Shown in pieces: positions 33,561 to 46,900 of a stretch of DNA of 64,000 bases. A program made the translations under genes and the position numbers. This stretch comes from Lamellibrachia columna (Eukaryota > Annelida > Polychaeta > Sabellida > Siboglinidae), in contig OY759262.1 of NCBI GenBank assembly GCA_963662155.1, positions 64,676,263 through 64,740,262 of the forward strand. The letters run 5' to 3'. Under the pieces are notes generated by a model that saw only the letters and a program-made list of their open reading frames with translations, was not told the origin of the DNA and ran no database searches. Every line of letters begins with the position of its first letter. Positions within the stretch are counted from its first letter, which is position 1.

Positions 33561-34561
33561 TCTCTTTTTGCAATGTTGGCTACTAATATATTCTCCTCTT
33601 ATCTAAATATTAGATTTACAGAACCGTACTGAACAAACAACTATTACATCCTAATGGCAGTCCTGCACGTGTCGCAAATGTCGTCATGTGGGGCAACGCG
33701 CACCAGCTTGTGACAGGTTATATGTTATTGTGAAGAACCTCCAAAAACTGATCACCAATAACCCTTCCCAAATCCTTCAAAAGATGCGTTTCGCAAACTA
33801 CGTGCAAGTTGGAATTTGATAGATATAACAGTGGTGCCGTATATGGTGGACTAGGCACCAGTCTATAAGGTGAATGACGAGTCAGAACTCTGGACATCCG
33901 TGACACGAGGCAACTGCTGCCGCGGGTTGTGTGCTAATGCTATTTATATATTTTGTCATGTTATTTATATAATTTGTGTTGTGTTATTACCTCCCACCTA
34001 GATCTCCCCTATCTTTTGGGCCAACCTCCCACTTCACACCTATTTCTGATGCCAATCTCCCACCAATTTTTAGGACGATTCTCCCACCTCCTTGCACGCA
34101 CGCACGCTCGCTCGCACACACGCATACTCGTGAAAATGCAGTATATATAAGGTGCAATGGTTTCGTAAGGAGGGCATCATCATGGGAAAGCCTAATTTGC
34201 TGCATGGCAAGGTGGCTTCTGATGAGGAGGTGACCTCTTGTGATAAGGGCTTATAAGAGACGTACCACTGCATATATAAACGTACAGTAGATTGTGTATG
34301 CGAAATATAAACAAAAATAGCATGAATAAGACTTGTTTATATATGTAAAATGTTTAATAAATTAATGTTTTTTTTAAATTCATACCACCACGCATTTTCA
34401 TGAAAAATTTCGCTCTGCATTAGTGCGACTGCCCTCGAACACCAGCTTTTTGAAGATGTTTCCGAACTTCCCTTGCCACTTTGGTGTAAAATAAAAGAAA
34501 TTCGCCACTGCTGTAACTGATGAAGTCAATAGATATATAGCTCTGTTACCAGCAGCGGATC
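33561..34561. other. non-coding, nothing firm recognised
   Basis: Contains GCACGCACGCTCGCTCGC-type simple sequence near 34095-34130. No protein family match seen. Confidence 0.5.
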
Positions 34562-34622
34562 CAGGGGGGTCTTAGGGTCTCAGACCCCCTACGCCATGGA
34601 GGGGGCGTCTAAGACCCCCCTG
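34562..34622. repeat. perfect 14-bp inverted repeat (hairpin)
   Basis: CAGGGGGGTCTTAG at 34562-34575 and its exact reverse complement at 34609-34622, with a 33-bp loop. The preceding AGCGGATCCAGGGGGG resembles ends of some DNA transposons, but no element body is recognised. Confidence 0.75.
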
Positions 34623-34973
34623 TGTCCATAGCAAATATTACGGTAAAGGACAACGTATATAGGCCCACATCGGAACTAGTGTCAATGTAAAGACTGAAGT
34701 GTTAGTAGCCGGCTAATATTAACCCGTGTGTACGTAGAACGACACATGTGTCCCCCCTACCGGTTCGTGAGTAGAATGACATATGACTACGACTGACTGA
34801 GACCCTCCTACCAACAAGCCGAGATCCGCCCCGATCACCTTCCATGCCATAGCAATGCACATGTTTGATTGTCTACACTGCTTGTTTGGTTATTGCTCTG
34901 CGTCAAAGAAGCCACACCACTCACCTTCTCGGCCATGTTCACAGCACCATCATAATGCTTCATTGGTCGTGTG
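34623..34973. other. left flank of the 39-bp array
   Basis: Unique-looking sequence. In the long minus-strand frame of the array, the last codons before the stop here read HSRKTHDQ. Confidence 0.6.
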
Positions 34974-37900
34974 TCTTTCGGCTGTGATTCTCATCAGTGT
35001 TGAGACGGGTGGTGTCGTGGCTGTGATTATCATCAGTGTAGAGGTGAATGGCTTCGTGGCTGTGATTCTCATCAGTGTTGAGAAGGGTGGCGTCGTGGTT
35101 GTGATTCTCATCAGTGTTGAGACGGGTGGCGTCGTGGCTTTGATTCTCATCAGTGCTGAGACGGGTGATGTCGTGGCTGTGATTCTCAGCAGTGTTGAGA
35201 CGGGTGGCGTCGTGGCTTTGATTCTCATCAGTGCTGAGACGGGTGGCGTCGTGGCTGTGATTCTCAGCAGTGTTGAGACGGGTGGCGTCGTGGCTTTGAT
35301 TCTCATCAGTGCTGAGACGGGTGGCGTCGTGGCTGTGATTCTCAGCAGTGTTGAGACGGGTGGCGTCGTGGCTGTGATTCTCATCAGTGTTGAGGTGGTT
35401 GGCGTCGTGGCTGTGATTCTCATCAGTGTTGAGATGTGTGGCGTCGTGGCTGTGATTCTCATCAGTGTTGAGACGGGTGGCGTCGTGGCTGTAATTCTCA
35501 TCAGTGCTGAGACGGGTGGCGTCGTGGCTGTGATTCTCAGCAGTGTTGAGACGGGTGGCGTCGTGGCTGTGATTCTCATCAGTGTTGAGGTGGTTGGCGT
35601 CGTGGCTGTGATTCTCATCAGTGTTGAGATGTGTGGCGTCGTGGCTGTAATTCTCATCAGTGTTGAGGTGGTTGGCGTCGTGGTTGTGATTCTCATCAGT
35701 GTTGAGACGGGTGGCGTCATGGCTGTGATTCTCATCAGTGTTGAGACGGGTGGCATCGTGGCTGTGATTATCATCAGTGTTGAGACGGGTGGCGTCATGG
35801 CTGTGATTCTCATCAGTGTTGAGACGGGTGGCGTCATAGCTGTGATTCTCATCAGTGTTGAGACGGGTGACGTCGAGGCTGTGATTCTCATCAGTGTTGA
35901 GACGGGTGGCGTCGTGGTTGTGATTCTCATCAGTGTTGAGACGAGTGGCGTCGTGGCTATGATTCTCATCAGTGTTGAGACGGGTGGCGTCGTGGTTGTG
36001 ATCCTCATCAGTGTTGAGACGGGTGGCATCGTGGCTGTGATTCTCATCAGTGTTGAAACAGTTGGCGTCGTAGCTGTGATTCTCATCAGTGTTGATACGG
36101 GTGGTGTCGTGGCTCTGATTCTCATCAGTGTTGAGACGGGTGGCGACGTGGCTGTGATTGTCATCAGTATTGAGACGGGTGGTGTCGTGGCCCTGATTCT
36201 CATCAGTGTTGAGACGGGTGGCGACGTGGCTGTGATTGTCATCAGTATTGAGACGGGTGGTGTCGTGGCCCTGATTCTCATCAGTGTTGAGACGGGTGGC
36301 GACGTGGCTGTGATTGTCATCAGTATTGAGACGGGTGGTGTCGTGGCTCTGATTCTCATCAATGTTGAGACGGGTGGCGACGTGCCTGTGATTGTCATCA
36401 GTATTGAGACGGGTGGTGTCGTGGCTCTGATTCTCATCAGTGTTGAGACTGGTAGCGTCGTGGCTGTGATTGTCATCAGTATTGAGACGGGTGGTGTCGT
36501 GGCTCTGACTCTCATCAGTGTTGAGACGGGTGGCGACATGGCTGTGATTGTCATCAGTATTGAGACGGGTGGTGTCGTGGCTCTGATTCTCATCAGTGTT
36601 GAGACGGGTGGCGACGTGGCTGTGATTGTCATCAGTGTTCAGCTGGATGTCGTCGTGGCTGAGATTCTCATCAAGGTAGAGGTGGATGGCTTCGTGGTTG
36701 TGATTCTCATCAGTGTTGAAACGGGTGGCGTCGTGGCTGTGATTCTCATCAGTGTTGAGACGAGTGGCGTCGTGGCTGTGATTTTCCTCAGAGTTGAGAC
36801 TGGTGGCGTCGTGGTTGTGATTCTCATCAGTGTTGAGACGAGTGGCGTCGTGGCTGTGATTCTCATCAGTGTTGAGACGGGTGGCGTCGTGGTTGTGATT
36901 CTCATCAGTGTTGAGAAGGGTGGCGTCATGGCTGTGATTCTCATCAGTGTTGAGACGGGTGGCGTCATGGCTGTGATTCTCATCAGTGTTGAGACGGGTG
37001 GCATCGTGGCTGTGATTCTCATCAGTGTTGAAACAGTTGGAGTCGTGGCTGTGATTCTCATCAGTGTTGAGACGGGTGGCGTCGTGGTTGTGATTCTCAT
37101 CAGTGTTGAGACGAGTGGCGTCGTGGCTGTGATTCTCATCAGTGTAGAGACGGTTGACGTCGTGGCTGTGATTCTCATCAGAGTTGAGACGGGTGGCGTC
37201 ATGGCTGTGATTATCATCAGTGTTGAGACGGGTGGCAGCATCGTGGCTGTGATTCTTATCAGTGTTGAGAAGGGTGGCGTCGTGGCTGTGATTCTCATCA
37301 GTGTTGAGAAGGGTGGCATCGTGGTTGTGATTCTCATCAGTGTTGAGACGGGTGGCGTCGTGGCTCTGATTCTCATCAGTGTTGAGACGGGTAGCGTCGT
37401 GGCTGTGATTGTCATCAGAATTGAGACGGGTGGTGTCGTGGCTCTGATTCTCATCAGTGTTGAGACGGGTGGCGACATGGCTGTGATTGTCATCAGTATT
37501 GAGACGGGTGGTGTCGAGGCTCTGATTCTCATCAGTGTTGAGACGGGTGGCGACGTGGCTGTGATTGTCATCAGCATTGAGACGGGTGGTGTCGTGGCTC
37601 TGATTCTCATCAGTGTTGAGACTGGTAGCGTCGTGGCTGTGATTGTCATCAGTATTGACACGGGTAGCGTCGTGGCTGTGATTGTCATCAGTATTGAGAC
37701 GGGTGGTGTCGTGGCTCTGATTCTCATCAGTGTTGAGACGGGTGGCGTCGTGGCTGTGATTTTCCTCAGAGTTGAGACTGGTGGCGTCGTGGTTGTGATT
37801 CTCATCAGTGTTGAGACGAGTGACTTCGAGGCTGTGATTCTCATCAGTGTTGAGACGGGTGGCGTCGTGGTTATGATTCTCATCAGTGTTGAGACGGGTG

Positions 37901-40900
37901 GTGTCGTGGCTCTGATTCTCATCAGTGTTGAGACTGGTAGCGTCGTGGCTGTGATTGTCATCAGTATTGAGACGGGTGGTGTCGTGGCTCTGACTCTCAC
38001 CAGTGTTGAGACGGGTGGCGACATGGCTGTGATTGTCATCAGTATTGAGACGGGTGGTGTCGTGGCTCTGATTCTCATCAGTGTTGAAACAGTTGGCGTC
38101 GTGGCTGTGATTCTCATCAGCGTTGAGGCGAGTGACTTCGAGGCTGTGATTCTCATCAGTGTTGAGACGGGTGGCGTCGTGGTTGTGATTCTCATCAGTG
38201 TTGAGACGAGAGGCGTCGTGGCTATGATTCTCATCAGTGTTGAGACGGGTGGCGTCGTGGTTGTGATCCTCATCAGTGTTGAGTCGGGTGGCATCGTGGC
38301 TGTGATTCTCATCAGTGTTGAAACAGTTGGCGTCGTAGCTGTGATTCTCATCAGTGTTGATACGGGTGGTGTCGTGGCTCTGATTCTCATCAGTGTTGAG
38401 ACGGGTGGCGACGTGGCTGTGATTGTCATCAGTATTGAGACGGGTGGTGTCCTGGCCCTGATTCTCATCAGTGTTGAGACGGGTGGCGACGTGGCTGTGA
38501 TTGTCATCAGTATTGAGACGGGTGGTGTCGTGGCCCTGATTCTCATCAGTGTTGAGACGGGTGGCGACGTGGCTGTGATTGTCATCAGTATTGAGACGGG
38601 TGGTGTCGTGGCTCTGATTCTCATCAATGTTGAGACGGGTGGCGACGTGGCTGTGATTGTCATCAGTATTGAGACGGGTGGAGTCGTGGCTCTGATTCTC
38701 ATCAGTGTTGAGACTGGTAGCGTCGTGGCTGTGATTGTCATCAGTATTGAGACGGGTGGTGTCGTGGCTCTGACTCTCATCAGTGTTGAGACGGGTGGCG
38801 ACATGGCTGTGATTGTCATCAGTATTGAGACGGGTGGTGTCGTGGCTCTGATTCTCATCAGTGTTGAGACGGGTGGCGACGTGGCTGTGATTGTCATCAG
38901 TGTTCAGCTGGATGTCGTCGTGGCTGAGATTCTCATCAAGGTAGAGGTGGATGGCTTCGTGGTTGTGATTCTCATCAGTGTTGAAACGGGTGGCGTCGTG
39001 GCTGTGATTCTCATCAGTGTTGAGACGAGTGGCGTCGTGGCTGTGATTTTCCTCAGAGTTGAGACTGGTGGCGTCGTGGTTGTGATTCTCATCAGTGTTG
39101 AGACGAGTGGCGTCGTGGCTGTGATTCTCATCAGTGTTGAGACGGGTGGCGTCGTGGTTGTGATTCTCATCAGTGTTGAGAAGGGTGGCGTCATGGCTGT
39201 GATTCTCATCAGTGTTGAGACGGGTGGCTTCGTGGCTGTGATTCTCATCAGTGTTGAGACGGGTGGCGTCGTGGTTGTGATTCTCATCAGTGTTGAGATG
39301 GGTGGCATCGTGGCTGTGATTTTCATCAGTGTTGAAACAGTTGGCGTCGTGGCTGTGATTCTCATCCGTGTTGAGACGGGTGGTGTCGTGGCTCTGATTC
39401 TCATCAGTGTTGAGACGGGTGGCGACGTGGCTGTGATTGTCATCAGTATTGAGACGGGTGGCGTCGTGGCTCTGATTCTCATCAGTGTTGAGACGGCTGG
39501 CGTCGTGGCTGTGATTCTCATCAGTGTTGAGACAGTTGGCGTCGTGGCAGTGATTCTCATCAGTGTTGAGACGGGTGGTGTCGTGGCTGTGATTGTCATC
39601 AGTGTTTAGCTGGATGTCGTCGTGGCTGAGATTCTCATCAAGGTAGAGGTGGATGGCTTCGTGGTTGTGATTCTCATCAGTGTTGAAACGGGTGGCGTCG
39701 TGGCTGTGATTCTCATCAGTGTTGAGACGAGTGGCGTCGTGGCTGTGATTTTCCTCAGTGTTGAGACGGGTGGCGTCGTGGTTGTGATTCTCATCAGTGT
39801 TGAGACGAGTGGCGTCGTGGCTGTGATTCTCATCAGTGTTGAGACGGGTGGCGTCATGGCTGTGATTCTCATCAGTGTTGAGACGGGTGGCGTCATGGCT
39901 GTGATTCTCATCAGTGTTGAGACGGGTGGCATCGTGGCTGTGATTATCATCAGTGTTGAGACGGGTGGCGTCATGGCTGTGATTCTCATCAGTGTTGAGA
40001 CGGGTGGCGTCATAGCTGTGATTCTCATCAGTGTTGAGACGGGTGGCATCGTGGCTGTGATTCTCATCAGTGTTGAAACAGTTGGCGTCGTGGCTGTGAT
40101 TCTCATCAGCGTTGAGACGAGTGACGTCGAGGCTGTGATTCTCATCAGTGTTGAGACGGGTGGCGTCGTGGTTGTGATTCTCATCAGTGTTGAGACGAGT
40201 GGCGTCGTGGCTATGATTCTCATCAGTGTTGAGACGGGTGGCGTCGTGGTTGTGATCCTCATCAGTGTTGAGACGGGTGGCATCGTGGCTGTGATTCTCA
40301 TCAGTGTTGAAACAGTTGGCGTCGTAGCTGTGATTCTCATCAGTGTTGATACGGGTGGTGTCGTGGCTCTGATTCTCATCAGTGTTGAGACGGGTGGCGA
40401 CGTGGCTGTGATTGTCATCAGTATTGAGACGGGTGGTGTCGTGGCCCTGATTCTCATCAGTATTGAGACGGGTGGCGACGTGGCTGTGATTGTCATCAGT
40501 ATTGAGACGGGTGGTGTTGTGGCCCTGATTCTCATCAGTGTTGAGACGGGTGGCGACGTGGCTGTGATTGTCATCAGTATTGAGACGGGTGGTGTCGTGG
40601 CTCTGATTCTCATCAATGTTGAGACGGGTGGCGACGTGGCTTTGATTGTCATCAGTATTGAGACGGGTGGTGTCGTGGCTCTGATTCTCATCAGTGTTGA
40701 GACTGGTAGCGTCGTGGCTGTGATTGTCATCAGTATTGAGACGGGTGGTGTCGTGGCTCTGACTCTCATCAGTGTTGAGACGGGTGGCGACATGGCTGTG
40801 ATTGTCATCAGTATTGAGACGGGTGGTGTCGTGGCTCTGATTCTCATCAGTGTTGAGACGGGTGGCGACGTGGCTGTGATTGTCATCAGTGTTCAGCTGG

Positions 40901-43900
40901 ATGTCGTCGTGGCTGAGATTCTCATCAAGGTAGAGGTGGATGGCTTCGTGGTTGTGATTCTCATCAGTGTTGAAACGGGTGGCGTCGTGGCTGTGATTCT
41001 CATCAGTGTTGAGACGAGTGGCGTCGTGGCTGTGATTTTCCTCAGAGTTGAGACTGGTGGCGTCGTGGTTGTGATTCTCATCAGTGTTGAGACGAGTGGC
41101 GTCGTGGCTGTGATTCTCATCAGTGTTCAGACGGGTGGCGTCGTGGTTGTGATTCTCATCAGTGTTGAGAAGGGTGGCGTCATGGCTGTGATTCTCATCA
41201 GTGTTGAGACGGGTGGCGTCATGGCTGTGATTCTCATCAGTGTTGAGACGGGTGGCATCGTGGCTGTGATTCTCATCAGTGTTGAAACAGTTGGAGTCGT
41301 GGCTGTGATTCTCATCAGTGTTGAGACGGGTGGCGTCGTGGTTGTGATTCTCATCAGTGTTGAGACGAGTGGCGTCGTGGCTGTGATTCTCATCAGTGTA
41401 GAGACGGTTGACGTCGTGGCTGTGATTCTCATCAGAGTTGAGACGGGTGGCGTCATGGCTGTGATTATCATCAGTGTTGAGACGGGTGGCAGCATCGTGG
41501 CTGTGATTCTTATCAGTGTTGAGAAGGGTGGCGTCGTGGCTGTGATTCTCATCAGTGTTGAGAAGGGTGGCATCGTGGTTGTGATTCTCATCAGTGTTGA
41601 GACGGGTGGCGTCGTGGCTCTGATTCTCATCAGTGTTGAGACGGGTAGCGTCGTGGCTGTGATTGTCATCAGAATTGAGACGGGTGGTGTCGTGGCTCTG
41701 ATTCTCATCAGTGTTGAGACGGGTGGCGACATGGCTGTGATTGTCATCAGTATTGAGACGGGTGGTGTCGTGGCTCTGATTCTCATCAGTGTTGAGACGG
41801 GTGGCGACGTGGCTGTGATTGTCATCAGCATTGAGACGGGTGGTGTCGTGGCTCCGATTCTCATCAGTGTTGAGACTGGTAGCGTCGTGGCTGTGATTGT
41901 CATCAGTATTGACACGGGTAGCGTCGTGGCTGTGATTGTCATCAGTATTGAGACGGGTGGTGTCGTGGCTCTGATTCTCATCAGTGTTGAGACGGGTGGC
42001 GTCGTGGCTGTGATTTTCCTCAGAGTTGAGACTGGTGGCGTCGTGGTTGTGATTCTCATCAGTGTTGAGACGAGTGACTTCGAGGCTGTGATTCTCATCA
42101 GTGTTGAGACGGGTGGCGTCGTGGTTGTGATTCTCATCAGTGTTGAGACGGGTGGTGTCGTGGCTCTGATTCTCATCAGTGTTGAGACTGGTAGCGTCGT
42201 GGCTGTGATTGTCATCAGTATTGAGACGGGTGGTGTCGTGGCTCTGACTCTCACCAGTGTTGAGACGGGTGGCGACATGGCTGTGATTGTCATCAGTATT
42301 GAGACGGGTGGTGTCGTGGCTCTGATTCTCATCAGTGTTGAAACAGTTGGCGTCGTGGCTGTGATTCTCATCAGCGTTGAGGCGAGTGACTTCGAGGCTG
42401 TGATTCTCATCAGTGTTGAGACGGGTGGCGTCGTGGTTGTGATTCTCATCAGTGTTGAGACGAGAGGCGTCGTGGCTATGATTCTCATCAGTGTTGAGAC
42501 GGGTGGCGTCGTGGTTGTGATCCTCATCAGTGTTGAGTCGGGTGGCATCGTGGCTGTGATTCTCATCAGTGTTGAAACAGTTGGCGTCGTAGCTGTGATT
42601 CTCATCAGTGTTGATACGGGTGGTGTCGTGGCTCTGATTCTCATCAGTGTTGAGACGGGTGGCGACGTGGCTGTGATTGTCATCAGTATTGAGACGGGTG
42701 GTGTCCTGGCCCTGATTCTCATCAGTGTTGAGACGGGTGGCGACGTGGCTGTGATTGTCATCAGTATTGAGACGGGTGGTGTCGTGGCCCTGATTCTCAT
42801 CAGTGTTGAGACGGGTGGCGACGTGGCTGTGATTGTCATCAGTATTGAGACGGGTGGTGTCGTGGCTCTGATTCTCATCAATGTTGAGACGGGTGGCGAC
42901 GTGGCTGTGATTGTCATCAGTATTGAGACGGGTGGAGTCGTGGCTCTGATTCTCATCAGTGTTGAGACTGGTAGCGTCGTGGCTGTGATTGTCATCAGTA
43001 TTGAGACGGGTGGTGTCGTGGCTCTGACTCTCATCAGTGTTGAGACGGGTGGCGACATGGCTGTGATTGTCATCAGTATTGAGACGGGTGGTGTCGTGGC
43101 TCTGATTCTCATCAGTGTTGAGACGGGTGGCGACGTGGCTGTGATTGTCATCAGTGTTCAGCTGGATGTCGTCGTGGCTGAGATTCTCATCAAGGTAGAG
43201 GTGGATGGCTTCGTGGTTGTGATTCTCATCAGTGTTGAAACGGGTGGCGTCGTGGCTGTGATTCTCATCAGTGTTGAGACGAGTGGCGTCGTGGCTGTGA
43301 TTTTCCTCAGAGTTGAGACTGGTGGCGTCGTGGTTGTGATTCTCATCAGTGTTGAGACGAGTGGCGTCGTGGCTGTGATTCTCATCAGTGTTGAGACGGG
43401 TGGCGTCGTGGTTGTGATTCTCATCAGTGTTGAGAAGGGTGGCGTCATGGCTGTGATTCTCATCAGTGTTGAGACGGGTGGCTTCGTGGCTGTGATTCTC
43501 ATCAGTGTTGAGACGGGTGGCGTCGTGGTTGTGATTCTCATCAGTGTTGAGATGGGTGACATCGTGGCTGTGATTTTCATCAGTGTTGAAACAGTTGGCG
43601 TCGTGGCTGTGATTCTCATCCGTGTTGAGACGGGTGGTGTCGTGGCTCTGATTCTCATCAGTGTTGAGACGGGTGGCGACGTGGCTGTGATTGTCATCAG
43701 TATTGAGACGGGTGGCGTCGTGGCTCTGATTCTCATCAGTGTTGAGACGGCTGGCGTCGTGGCTGTGATTCTCATCAGTGTTGAGACAGTTGGCGTCGTG
43801 GCTGTGATTCTCATCAGTGTTGAGACGGGTGGTGTCGTGGCTGTGATTGTCATCAGTGTTTAGCTGGATGTCGTCGTGGCTGAGATTCTCATCAAGGTAG

Positions 43901-46900
43901 AGGTGGATGGCTTCGTGGTTGTGATTCTCATCAGTGTTGAAACGGGTGGCGTCGTGGCTGTGATTCTCATCAGTGTTGAGACGAGTGGCGTCGTGGCTGT
44001 GATTTTCCTCAGTGTTGAGACGGGTGGCGTCGTGGTTGTGATTCTCATCAGTGTTGAGACGAGTGGCGTCGTGGCTGTGATTCTCATCAGTGTTGAGACG
44101 GGTGGCGTCATGGCTGTGATTCTCATCAGTGTTGAGACGGGTGGCGTCATGGCTGTGATTCTCATCAGTGTTGAGACGGGTGGCATCGTGGCTGTGATTA
44201 TCATCAGTGTTGAGACGGGTGGCGTCATGGCTGTGATTCTCATCAGTGTTGAGACGGGTGGCGTCATAGCTGTGATTCTCATCAGTGTTGAGACGGGTGG
44301 CATCGTGGCTGTGATTCTCATCAGTGTTGAAACAGTTGGCGTCGTGGCTGTGATTCTCATCAGCGTTGAGACGAGTGACGTCGAGGCTGTGATTCTCATC
44401 AGTGTTGAGACGGGTGGCGTCGTGGTTGTGATTCTCATCAGTGTTGAGACGAGTGGCGTCGTGGCTATGATTCTCATCAGTGTTGAGACGGGTGGCGTCG
44501 TGGTTGTGATCCTCATCAGTGTTGAGACGGGTGGCATCGTGGCTGTGATTCTCATCAGTGTTGAAACAGTTGGCGTCGTAGCTGTGATTCTCATCAGTGT
44601 TGATACGGGTGGTGTCGTGGCTCTGATTCTCATCAGTGTTGAGACGGGTGGCGACGTGGCTGTGATTGTCATCAGTATTGAGACGGGTGGTGTCGTGGCC
44701 CTGATTCTCATCAGTATTGAGACGGGTGGCGACGTGGCTGTGATTGTCATCAGTATTGAGACGGGTGGTGTCGTGGCCCTGATTCTCATCAGTGTTGAGA
44801 CGGGTGGCGACGTGGCTGTGATTGTCATCAGTATTGAGACGGGTGGTGTCGTGGCCCTGATTCTCATCAATGTTGAGACGGGTGGCGACGTGGCTTTGAT
44901 TGTCATCAGTATTGAGACGGGTGGTGTCGTGGCTCTGATTCTCATCAGTGTTGAGACTGGTAGCGTCGTGGCTGTGATTGTCATCAGTATTGAGACGGGT
45001 GGTGTCGTGGCTCTGACTCTCATCAGTGTTGAGACGGGTGGCGACATGGCTGTGATTGTCATCAGTATTGAGACGGGTGGTGTCGTGGCTCTGATTCTCA
45101 TCAGTGTTGAGACGGGTGGCGACGTGGCTGTGATTGTCATCAGTGTTCAGCTGGATGTCGTCGTGGCTGAGATTCTCATCAAGGTAGAGGTGGATGGCTT
45201 CGTGGTTGTGATTCTCATCAGTGTTGAAACGGGTGGCGTCGTGGCTGTGATTCTCATCAGTGTTGAGACGAGTGGCGTCGTGGCTGTGATTTTCCTCAGA
45301 GTTGAGACTGGTGGCGTCGTGGTTGTGATTCTCATCAGTGTTGAGACGAGTGGCGTCGTGGCTGTGATTCTCATCAGTGTTGAGACGGGTGGCGTCGTGG
45401 TTGTGATTCTCATCAGTGTTGAGAAGGGTGGCGTCATGGCTGTGATTCTCATCAGTGTTGAGACGGGTGGCGTCATGGCTGTGATTCTCATCAGTGTTGA
45501 GACGGGTGGCATCGTGGCTGTGATTCTCATCAGTGTTGAAACAGTTGGAGTCGTGGCTGTGATTCTCATCAGTGTTGAGACGGGTGGCGTCGTGGTTGTG
45601 ATTCTCATCAGTGTTGAGACGAGTGGCTTCGTGGCTGTGATTCTCATCAGTGTTGAGACGGGTGGCGTCGTGGTTGTGATTCTCATCAGTGTTGAGATGG
45701 GTGGCATCGTGGCTGTGATTTTCATCAATGTTGAAACAGTTGGCGTCGTGGCTGTGATTCTCATCAGTGTTGAGACGGGTGGTGTCGTGGCTCTGATTCT
45801 CATCATTGTTGAGACGGGTGGCGACGTGGCTGTGATTGTCATCAGTATTGAGACGGGTGGCGTCGTGGCTCTGATTCTCATCAGTGTTGAGACGGCTGGC
45901 GTCGTGGCTGTGATTCTCATCAGTGTTGAGACAGTTGGCGTCGTGGCTGTGATTCTCATCAGTGTTGAGACGGGTGGTGTCGTGGCTGTGATTGTCATCA
46001 GTGTTTAGCTGGATGTCGTCGTGGCTGAGATTCTCATCAAGGTAGAGGTGGATGGCTTCGTGGTTGTGATTCTCATCAGTGTTGAAACGGGTGGCGTCGT
46101 GGCTGTGATTCTCATCAGTGTTGAGACGAGTGGCGTCGTGGCTGTGATTTTCCTCAGTGTTGAGACGGGTGGCGTCGTGGTTGTGATTCTCATCAGTGTT
46201 GAGACGAGTGGCGTCGTGGCTGTGATTCTCATCAGTGTTGAGACGGGTGGCGTCATTGCTGTGATTCTCATCAGTGTTGAGACGAGTGGCGTCGAGGCTG
46301 TGATTCTCATCAGTATTGAGACGGGTGGTGTCGTGGCTGTGATTCTCATCAGTGTTGAGACGGCTGGCGTCCTGGCTGTGATTGTCATCAGTGTTGAGAC
46401 GGGTGGCGACGTGGCTGTGATTCTCATCAGTGTTGAGACGGGTGGTGTCGTGGCTGTGATTCTCATCAGTGTTGAGACGGCTGCCGTCGTGGCTGTGATT
46501 CTCATCAGCGTTGAGACGAGTGACGTCGAGGCTGTGATTCTCATCAGTGTTGAGACGGGTGGCGTCGTGGTTGTGATTCTCATCAGTGTTGAGACGAGTG
46601 GCGTCGTGGCTATGATCCTCATCAGTGTTGAGACGGGTGGCGTCGTGGTTGTGATCCTCATCAGTGTTGAGACGGGTGGCATCGTGGCTGTGATTCTCAT
46701 CAGTGTTGAAACGGGTGGCGTCGTGGCTGTGATTCTCATCAGTGTTGAGACGAGTGGCGTCGTGGCTGTGATTTTCCTCAGAGTTGAGACTGGTGGCGTC
46801 GTGGTTGTGATTCTCATCAGTGTTGAGACGAGTGGCGTCGTGGCTGTGATTCTCATCAGTGTTGAGACGGGTGGCGTCGTGGTTGTGATTCTCATCAGTG

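Noticed and set aside
36639..38897. Mucin-like Thr/Pro/Ser frame on the minus strand
   Set aside because: It stops at every marker unit (20 times), so no long continuous mucin is possible without splicing out each stop. Composition follows from the repeat unit.
34855..39609. 1584-codon plus-strand frame beginning with an ATG before the 39-bp array
   Set aside because: It is the hydrophobic antiphase reading of the array, ended by TTTAGC marker units. The leader has no recognisable signal peptide or domain, and the frame is no better supported than the minus frames.
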